A stretch of DNA of 6,127 nt. It comes from Brevundimonas sp. Lineage in GTDB: Bacteria > Pseudomonadota > Alphaproteobacteria > Caulobacterales > Caulobacteraceae. The stretch covers positions 1-6,127 of the forward strand of contig JALAGW010000212.1 of the NCBI GenBank assembly GCA_022712235.1. Direction: 5' to 3'. The stretch's first letter is position 1; every line of letters begins with the position of its first letter. Below are positions 1 through 6,127 of the stretch, one piece after another. Made by a program: the position numbers and the translations under genes. The notes below the pieces were generated by a model that made no database searches, was not told where the DNA came from, and worked only from the letters and a program-made list of their open reading frames with translations.

Positions 1-291
1 GTCCTGATCAACTCGGACATCCCGCCCTACAAGCAGGCCAACCGCTTAAACCCCGAACCGCGACGTCACCGGAAGCTGCTGATGCACCGCACGCACATCG
101 ACAAGCTGCTCGGAGCCGAGCCGCGTGACGGGCGGACCATCAATCCGGTGCGCCTCTATCTGAACGAAAAGGGCAAGGCCAAGCTCGAGATCGCCCTGGC
201 CAAGGCCAAGAAGCTGCACGACAAGCGCGAGGCCTCGGCCGAACGTGACTGGCAGCGCGACAAGGCTCGCCTGCTGCGCGACAAGGGCTGA
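1..291 (+). CDS. smpB: SsrA-binding protein SmpB (3' part, start outside window)
   Basis: The frame is open from the first base and encodes the last 96 residues of SmpB, the small basic protein that binds tmRNA and brings it to stalled ribosomes for trans-translation in the cytoplasm. Recognition rests on the C-terminal half: RRHRKLLMHR at fragment residues 21-30 matches the family's R-x-RKLLLH segment, and KKLHDKR at 70-76 followed by ERDWQRDKARLL matches the conserved GKKxHDKR...REWxxDKAR block of E. coli SmpB. This block contains the conserved histidine and leads into the C-terminal tail that enters the mRNA channel. The family is about 150-160 residues long, so roughly 55-65 N-terminal residues, including most of the beta-barrel, lie upstream of the window. 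An ATG at 82 is internal and should not be taken as the start. A TTA leucine codon at 46-48 is rare for this GC-rich DNA. The next gene starts 73 bases downstream on the same strand, with no evident terminator between. Confidence 0.95.
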   Translation, partial: VLINSDIPPYKQANRLNPEPRRHRKLLMHRTHIDKLLGAEPRDGRTINPVRLYLNEKGKAKLEIALAKAKKLHDKREASAERDWQRDKARLLRDKG

Positions 292-319
292 GTTTGCGGT
301 TCCGCTTTGCGGCGGGACC

Positions 320-353
320 GACGCGCGATAAACGACAATTCCTGGGGCGCGTC
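320..353 (+). repeat. 7-bp inverted repeat in the leader of the PBP gene
   Basis: GACGCGC at 320-326 is the exact reverse complement of GCGCGTC at 347-353, with 20 bases between. It ends five bases before the ribosome binding site of the penicillin-binding protein gene. It has no T-run, so it does not look like a terminator for smpB. It could be an operator or a leader hairpin, or chance in GC-rich DNA. The rest of the 292-364 gap shows no promoter I would defend. Confidence 0.35.
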
Positions 354-357
354 TTGC

Positions 358-361
358 GGAG
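358..361 (+). promoter_or_regulatory. Ribosome binding site of the PBP1A gene
   Basis: GGAG lies 3 bases before the ATG at 365. The spacing is short, but this is the only Shine-Dalgarno-like motif near. It supports 365 as the start, because the translation from there begins a few residues before the membrane anchor. Confidence 0.5.
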
Positions 362-364
362 TTC

Positions 365-2785
<2,421 letters not shown>

Positions 2786-2807
2786 GGCTCTAGTTAGACC
2801 AACCAAC

Positions 2808-2838
2808 CGGCGCGCCTGTTCGCAGGCGCGCCGTTTTT
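2808..2838 (+). terminator. Intrinsic terminator after the PBP gene, TTCG tetraloop
   Basis: CGGCGCGCCTG (2808-2818) pairs perfectly with CAGGCGCGCCG (2823-2833), giving an 11-bp GC-rich stem closed by a TTCG tetraloop and followed at once by five Ts (2834-2838). It starts 22 bases after the PBP stop codon. It separates the PBP transcript from prfB, which therefore needs its own promoter in 2839-2913. Confidence 0.92.
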
Positions 2839-2859
2839 CATCTTGCTTTTCCTATTGGT

Positions 2860-2874
2860 CCGCACGCGGTGCGG
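2860..2874 (+). repeat. Small hairpin in the prfB upstream region
   Basis: CCGCAC (2860-2865) pairs with GTGCGG (2869-2874) around a GCG loop, 39 bases before the prfB ATG. It has no T-run. It could lie in the 5' leader of prfB or be a protein-binding dyad, but a 6-bp stem is easily found by chance at this GC content. I could not identify a convincing -35/-10 pair in the 2839-2900 region that must hold the prfB promoter. Confidence 0.3.
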
Positions 2875-2902
2875 CCCCGCTTGAGGGAAGGCGTTGTTTC
2901 GC

Positions 2903-2907
2903 AGGAG
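2903..2907 (+). promoter_or_regulatory. Ribosome binding site of prfB
   Basis: AGGAG ends 6 bases before the ATG at 2914. This good spacing decides the true start of prfB, which lies upstream of the in-frame UGA and is otherwise easily missed. Confidence 0.8.
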
Positions 2908-2913
2908 TTTGCG

Positions 2914-4030
2914 ATGAGACCGGATGTCGAGGCCATGAAGGCCGACATCGAGCAGAGCGTCGCTCTGCTCAGGAGGCGTCTTTGACTGGGATGTCTCGCT
3001 TAGAAAACTGGATGAGCTGAACGCTCGGGTCGAGGATCCGACCCTTTGGGACAATCCCGAACAGGCCCAGGCCGTCAGCCGCGATCGCTCGCGTCTGGAA
3101 GGTCAGATCAACAGCGTTCGCGCGCTGGAAACCGATCTTGAAGACGGCGTCATGCTGGCCGAGATGGCCGACGAGGAGGGCGACGAAGCCACCCTTGAGG
3201 AGGCTCGCGAACAACTGCGCGGCGTCAAGGATCGTGCCGCCCGCGCCGAACTGGAAGCCCTGCTGTCCGGCGAAGCCGACGGCAACGACGCCTATCTGGA
3301 AGTGAACTCCGGCGCCGGCGGCACCGAGTCCAACGACTGGGCCGGCATGTTGCTGCGGATGTACACGCGCTGGGCCAAGGCCCACGGCTATGAGGTGACG
3401 GTCGAGGCCCATGAAGAGGGTGAACAGGCGGGGGTCAAGTCGGCCACCATCCTGATCGAAGGCCCCAACGCCTATGGCTGGCTGAAGTCTGAATCGGGCG
3501 TGCACCGTCTGGTCCGCATCAGCCCCTATGACGCGGCGGCCAAGCGCCACACCAGCTTCGCCTCCATCGGGGTGTCGCCGGTCGTGGACGATACGATCGA
3601 GATCGACATCAACCCGTCCGACGTGCGCACCGACACCTATCGCGCCTCGGGCGCAGGCGGTCAGCACATCAACAAGACGGACTCGGCCGTGCGTCTGACC
3701 CACGTTCCGACCAATACGGTCGTAGCCTGTCAGGCAGGGCGTTCTCAGCACCAGAACCGCGACATGGCGTGGAAGATGCTGCGCGCGCGCCTGTATGAGC
3801 TGGAACTGCAGAAGCGTGAGGCGGCGGCGCAAGCCCTGGCTGACGCCAAGACGGACATCGGCTGGGGTCACCAGATCCGATCCTATGTCCTGCAGCCCTA
3901 TCAGATGGTCAAGGACCTGCGCACCGAGGTCGAGACCTCGGACACGCAGGGGGTTCTGGACGGCGATCTGGACAGGTTCATGGGCGCGGCCCTGGCGGCC
4001 CGGGTCGGCGAAACCCGCGACGGAAACTAA
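2914..4030 (+). CDS. prfB: Peptide chain release factor 2, made by programmed +1 frameshift
   Basis: RF2 reads UGA and UAA in the ribosomal A site and triggers release of the finished protein. Translation starts at 2914, runs 23 codons to CTT (2980-2982), skips T2983 and continues from GAC at 2984 to TAA at 4028-4030, giving 371 residues; E. coli RF2 has 365. After the shift the sequence reads DWDVSLRKLDELNARVEDPTLWD, the usual start of RF2 domain 1. The acidic helical domain 1 is followed by the VNSGAGGTESNDWAGML core (about 130-146), the codon-recognition tripeptide SPY (203-205; SPF in E. coli), and the catalytic GGQ loop in RASGAGGQHIN (GGQ 248-250), then the C-terminal GWGHQIRSYVL segment. 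Ala244 stands where E. coli K-12 has the weakening Thr246. Expression is self-limiting: plentiful RF2 terminates at codon 24, scarce RF2 allows the shift. Annotation from the later in-frame ATG at 3152 would lose domain 1. The gene has its own ribosome binding site and converges on the bactofilin gene. Confidence 0.97.
2950..2970 (+). promoter_or_regulatory. Perfect 9-bp hairpin abutting the prfB frameshift site
   Basis: GAGCAGAGC (2950-2958) and GCTCTGCTC (2962-2970) are exact reverse complements with a 3-base GTC loop. The 3' arm ends at the base before AGGAGG, the stimulator of the frameshift. The stem lies inside coding sequence (residues 13-19, EQSVALL). The geometry is seen directly; any effect on frameshifting is inference. 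Confidence 0.55.
2971..2986 (+). promoter_or_regulatory. Programmed +1 frameshift site of prfB
   Basis: In the starting frame the codons are AGG AGG CGT CTT TGA, followed by C. The internal Shine-Dalgarno-like AGGAGG (2971-2976) lies three bases before the slippery CTT (2980-2982), the same spacing as AGGGGG-TAT-CTT-TGA-C in E. coli prfB. UGAC is a poor stop context, which favours shifting. Peptidyl-tRNA slips from CUU to UUU and reading resumes at GAC (2984-2986). Confidence 0.96.
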
Positions 4031-4032
4031 AT

Positions 4033-4056
4033 AGGGGCGGCCCGCGGGCCGCCCCT
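4033..4056. terminator. Palindromic terminator between convergent prfB and bactofilin genes
   Basis: Bases 4034-4055 (GGGGCGGCCCG followed by CGGGCCGCCCC) form a perfect 22-bp palindrome, with A4033 and T4056 adding one more pair. As RNA it folds into about a 10-bp stem with a CGCG loop. It starts 3 bases after the prfB stop and ends 22 bases short of the bactofilin stop. The tails are weak in T (TTCTCATTT on the plus strand, TATTTAG on the minus strand), so it probably serves both directions, but less cleanly than the 2808-2838 terminator. Confidence 0.75.
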
Positions 4057-4078
4057 TCTCATTTGTCCACTACACCGG

Positions 4079-4642
4079 TCAGGCGGCGGGCTTGGCTTCG
4101 ACCTTGTCGGTCTTGGCGTTGGCGGCGGCGGGTTTTTCGGCCGGCGCGGGCGTGTCCAGCATGTTGGCGCCGGGCGTGTCGCGCTTGGCCTGGGTGCAGC
4201 GGCCCTGGAACCAGGCGCCTTGTTCGATCGACAGTTGTTCCTGGGTGATGTCGCCCTCGATACGGGCGGTGGCGAACAGCTTGACCTGCTTGGCGACGAT
4301 GGCGCCCGAGACGCGACCGCGCACGTCCAGAACGTCGGCGTGGACCGTGCCCTCGACCGAGCCGCCTTCACCGATGACGACGCGCACGACGCGGATGTCG
4401 CCCTTCAGCGAACCGTCGACCTGAAGCTCGCCGGCGCCCGAGATATTGCCTTCGTATTTCACGCCCGCCGACAGGGTCGACAGGCTGGACGAGCGCGAAG
4501 AAGCGGCGGGCCGCGACGGCTCAGGCGCGCGGGGTGCGGCAGGTGTGACCGAAGGCGTGGCGGCGGGCGTCGATTCCGGTGCAGGGGGAATGCCCATGCC
4601 GCTGGACGGGCCGTTGTCGAAGGGTTTGCTCTTGTTGAACAT
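4079..4642 (-). CDS. Bactofilin family cytoskeletal protein
   Basis: This 187-residue protein belongs to the bactofilins (DUF583), which self-assemble without nucleotide into beta-helical filaments at the inner membrane and act as scaffolds for cell-wall enzymes and polar proteins. The central region, about residues 56-150, shows the repeated short beta-strand pattern typical of the fold: NISGAGELQVDGSLKGDI, then VVIGEGGSVEGTV, ADVLDVRGRVSGAI, VKLFATARIEGDI and LSIEQGAWFQGRC. It is flanked by a Pro/Ala/Ser-rich N-terminal linker (about 9-52) and an Ala/Lys-rich tail (about 151-187), as in other bactofilins. The N-terminus MFNKSKPF resembles the short membrane-targeting peptide of Caulobacter BacA. 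The start at 4642 has GGAG six bases upstream. It lies downstream of bcp on the same strand after a 114-base gap, so it may have its own promoter. It could be the BacA orthologue, but paralogues cannot be told apart here. Confidence 0.93.
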   Translation of the reverse strand: MFNKSKPFDNGPSSGMGIPPAPESTPAATPSVTPAAPRAPEPSRPAASSRSSSLSTLSAGVKYEGNISGAGELQVDGSLKGDIRVVRVVIGEGGSVEGTVHADVLDVRGRVSGAIVAKQVKLFATARIEGDITQEQLSIEQGAWFQGRCTQAKRDTPGANMLDTPAPAEKPAAANAKTDKVEAKPAA

Positions 4643-4648
4643 GGTGCT

Positions 4649-4652
4649 CTCC
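4649..4652 (-). promoter_or_regulatory. Ribosome binding site of the bactofilin gene
   Basis: On the minus strand GGAG lies six bases before the ATG that begins at 4642. It supports this start, which also preserves the MFNKSK N-terminus. Confidence 0.7.
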
Positions 4653-4670
4653 GCATCTCGCCAGCAAGGC

Positions 4671-4718
4671 CGGCCTAATCCTACTATTGCCCCTTGCCAG
4701 GCAGTTAGGATCAGGTCG
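4671..4718 (-). repeat. Imperfect 13-bp inverted repeat upstream of the bactofilin gene
   Basis: On the plus strand CGGCCTAATCCTA (4671-4683) faces TAGGATCAGGTCG (4706-4718). Eleven of 13 positions are Watson-Crick pairs, and one of the other two is a G-T wobble whichever strand is transcribed. A further inner TGCC/GGCA pairing (4688-4691 with 4701-4704) is possible. It lies 29-76 bases upstream of the bactofilin start, in the 114-base gap after bcp. There is no T-run, so it is more likely a leader structure, operator dyad or RNA-stabilising hairpin than a strong terminator. Confidence 0.5.
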
Positions 4719-4756
4719 ACGCGGGAGGCAAGCTTGGCCTCAGAGCATTCGGCGGA

Positions 4757-5224
4757 TCAAAGTTCGCGGGCCGCGTCCAGCACCTGTTCCGCGTGGCCCT
4801 TGACCTTGACGTTGCGCCAGACGCGGCGAACCACCCCGGCGCCGTCGATCAGGAAGGTGGCGCGTTCGACGCCCATGTATTCGCGGCCGTAGAGTTTTTT
4901 CTGCACCCAGACGCCATAGGCCTCGCAGACCACGCCGTCCTCGTCAGAGCCGAGAATGATCTTCAGGTCATGCTTGGCCTTGAAGCGGTCCAGCTTCTTC
5001 ACCGCATCGCGCGAGACGCCGATGACGACGGCGCCAGCGGCGGCGAACGGATCGGCCAGGGCCGAAAAGTCCAAACCCTCGGTCGTGCAGCCGGGGGTGT
5101 CGGCCTTGGGGTAGAAGTAGAGGACGACCGACTTGCCCTTCAGGTCGTCGAGCGTGACGCGCCCATTGCCGTCAGTGGCGAGATCGAACGCGGGGGTAGC
5201 TTGGCCTTCGGTAATGTCGGTCAT
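4757..5224 (-). CDS. bcp: Peroxiredoxin of the Bcp/PrxQ family, apparently 1-Cys
   Basis: This 155-residue cytoplasmic thiol peroxidase reduces hydrogen peroxide and organic hydroperoxides. The thioredoxin-like fold is complete: an ITEGQATPAFDL start, VVLYFYPKADTPGCTTE with the PxxxTxxC active site (Pro39, Thr43, peroxidatic Cys46), VVIGVSRD (66-73), the SDEDGVVCEAYGVW block (93-106) and the conserved Arg121 before FLID. The length matches E. coli Bcp (156). The resolving cysteine of E. coli Bcp, five residues after the peroxidatic one, is replaced by Leu51; the only other cysteine is Cys100. It is therefore probably a 1-Cys enzyme, reduced by an outside thiol or by Cys100. The start at 5224 has AAGGAG eight bases upstream, overlapping the stop codon of tyrS; the 12-base gap implies one transcript and possibly coupled translation. 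Confidence 0.95.
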   Translation of the reverse strand: MTDITEGQATPAFDLATDGNGRVTLDDLKGKSVVLYFYPKADTPGCTTEGLDFSALADPFAAAGAVVIGVSRDAVKKLDRFKAKHDLKIILGSDEDGVVCEAYGVWVQKKLYGREYMGVERATFLIDGAGVVRRVWRNVKVKGHAEQVLDAAREL

Positions 5225-5232
5225 CCTCTTTG

Positions 5233-5238
5233 CTCCTT
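5233..5238 (-). promoter_or_regulatory. Ribosome binding site of bcp, overlapping the tyrS stop codon
   Basis: On the minus strand AAGGAG (5238 to 5233) lies eight bases before the bcp ATG, and its first two bases are the last two of the tyrS TAA (5239-5237). Ribosomes finishing tyrS would therefore sit on the bcp initiation region. A second purine run, AAGAGG, directly abuts the ATG and is too close to act. Confidence 0.75.
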
Positions 5239-6127
5239 AGACCGGCTTGACCAGCACGATCTTCTTCTTGCCGGCCGCCAGCTTCAGCACGCCGTCGGCG
5301 TTGACGTCGGCCTCTTCGATCAGGCGGGCGCCGTCGGCGATGGCTTCATCGTTCAGACGCAGACCGCCGCCCTGGGCCAGGCGGCGGGCCTCGCCGTTGG
5401 ACGTGGTCAGACCGGCCTTGGTCACGACGGCGGCGATCATGGCGCCGATCACTTCGTCGCGCGGCAGTTCTACGGTCGGCAGATCGGCCGACAACTGGCC
5501 CTTCTCGAAGGCGGCCTCGGCGGCGGCGCGAGCGGCCTGAGCGGCTTCCGAGCCGTGCAGCATCGAGGTGGCGGCGTCGGCCAGGGCCTTCTTGGCCTCG
5601 TTGATGCCTGCGCCTTCCATGGCTTCGTACAGGGCGATCTGGTCCAGCGGCAGGTCGGTGAACAGGCGCATGAAGCGGCCGACGTCGGCGTCCTCGGCGT
5701 TGCGCCAGAACTGCCAGTAGTCATAGGGGCTCAGTTGTTCGGCGTTCAGCCAGACGGCGCCCTGCGCCGTCTTGCCCATCTTGCCGCCCGAGGCCGTGGT
5801 CAGCAGGGGCGTGGTCAGGCCGAACGACGCTTTCTGGTCCACGCGACGCACCAGATCGACGCCCGAGGTGATGTTGCCCCACTGGTCCGATCCGCCCATC
5901 TGCAGCGTCACGTTCAGCGAACGGTTCAGCTCCAGGAAGTCCACCGACTGCATCAGCATGTAGTTGAACTCGAGGAAGGTCATCGGCTGCTCGCGCTCGA
6001 GGCGCAGCTTGACCGAGTCGAAGCTCAGCATCCGGTTGACGGTGAAGTGGGTGCCGTAGTCGCGCAGGAACTCGACGTAGCCGAACCTGGACAGCCACTC
6101 GTCATTGTCGACCATGACGGCGTCGGA
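5237..6127 (-). CDS. tyrS: Tyrosyl-tRNA synthetase (N-terminus outside window)
   Basis: The frame is open to the window edge and gives the last 296 residues of TyrRS, the class I synthetase that activates tyrosine with ATP and loads it on tRNA-Tyr. Seen here are the tyrosine-binding pattern Tyr56, Gln60, Asp63 (as Tyr175, Gln179, Asp182 of E. coli), LQMGGSDQWGNITSG (75-89), the KMSKS-type loop as KMGKT (116-120; KFGKT in E. coli), SPYDYWQFW (133-141), and a C-terminal S4-like RNA-binding domain (about 228-296) with SNGEARRLAQGGGLRLND. By alignment with E. coli about 119 residues are missing, including the HIGH motif. The ATG at 6115 is an internal methionine: the upstream codons read Ser-Asp-Ala-Val in frame and fit the family. 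It is the upstream gene of a tyrS-bcp unit. KMGKT with intact SDQWGN points to the standard bacterial TyrS type rather than TyrZ, as far as this part shows. Confidence 0.96.
   Translation of the reverse strand, partial: SDAVMVDNDEWLSRFGYVEFLRDYGTHFTVNRMLSFDSVKLRLEREQPMTFLEFNYMLMQSVDFLELNRSLNVTLQMGGSDQWGNITSGVDLVRRVDQKASFGLTTPLLTTASGGKMGKTAQGAVWLNAEQLSPYDYWQFWRNAEDADVGRFMRLFTDLPLDQIALYEAMEGAGINEAKKALADAATSMLHGSEAAQAARAAAEAAFEKGQLSADLPTVELPRDEVIGAMIAAVVTKAGLTTSNGEARRLAQGGGLRLNDEAIADGARLIEEADVNADGVLKLAAGKKKIVLVKPV

Noticed and set aside
82..291. Treating 82-291 as a complete 69-residue gene.
   Set aside because: The frame continues upstream to the window edge with SmpB-like sequence, so this ATG is internal.
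2839..2900. A possible -35/-10 promoter for prfB around TTGCTTTTCC or TTGGTC.
   Set aside because: No acceptable -10 element lies 16-18 bases downstream of either; a promoter must exist here but cannot be placed by eye.
2969..3871. A 300-codon minus-strand open frame opposite prfB.
   Set aside because: It has the same phase relation to the sense codons as the PBP shadow frame, and RF2 on the plus strand is unmistakable.
3152..4030. Starting RF2 at the ATG at 3152.
   Set aside because: It would drop domain 1. The reading frame upstream, joined through the frameshift to the ATG at 2914, encodes canonical RF2 sequence with a good ribosome binding site.
4220..4678. Plus-strand open frames of about 110-150 codons over the bactofilin gene.
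   Set aside because: They are shadows of a clear bactofilin on the minus strand; the compositions are low-complexity and no ribosome binding site supports them.
4683..4703. A TGGCA-containing stretch upstream of the bactofilin gene resembling a sigma-54 promoter.
   Set aside because: On the minus strand CTGGCAAGGGGCAATAG lacks the GC at the required -12 spacing after the GG.

Overview
The window looks like an ordinary chromosomal segment of a GC-rich alphaproteobacterium. The gene content, the bactofilin next to a class A penicillin-binding protein, and the style of the protein sequences suggest Caulobacteraceae (Brevundimonas or Caulobacter type). This is inferred from reading the proteins; no search was run. 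No phage, insertion sequence, CRISPR array, tRNA or rRNA was seen.

Layout. The plus strand carries the 3' end of smpB (1-291, cut by the window edge), a bifunctional class A penicillin-binding protein of the PBP1A type (365-2785), a strong intrinsic terminator with a TTCG tetraloop (2808-2838), and prfB for release factor 2 (2914-4030). prfB contains the classic programmed +1 frameshift: the in-frame UGA at 2983-2985 is preceded by AGGAGG and CTT and followed by C. A simple gene call would miss the first part of this gene and start too late. prfB converges on the minus-strand genes across a perfect 22-bp palindrome (4034-4055), probably a shared terminator. The minus strand, read right to left, carries tyrS (5237-6127, N-terminus outside the window), a 1-Cys-looking Bcp/PrxQ peroxiredoxin 12 bases downstream (4757-5224), and a bactofilin (4079-4642).

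How the genes fit together. SmpB (ribosome rescue with tmRNA), RF2 (termination at UGA/UAA) and TyrRS (tRNA charging) serve translation. The PBP and the bactofilin serve the cell envelope: in Caulobacter a bactofilin scaffold recruits a class A PBP. tyrS and bcp are almost certainly co-transcribed, since the ribosome binding site of bcp overlaps the tyrS stop codon.

I see no new multi-gene system. The most interesting hidden signal is a perfect 9-bp hairpin (2950-2970) that ends exactly where the frameshift-stimulating AGGAGG of prfB begins. Other points worth checking are an SPY instead of SPF codon-recognition tripeptide in RF2, a CxxC pair in the PBP transpeptidase domain, a membrane-targeting-like N-terminus on the bactofilin, the missing resolving cysteine in the peroxiredoxin, and a long imperfect inverted repeat upstream of the bactofilin.
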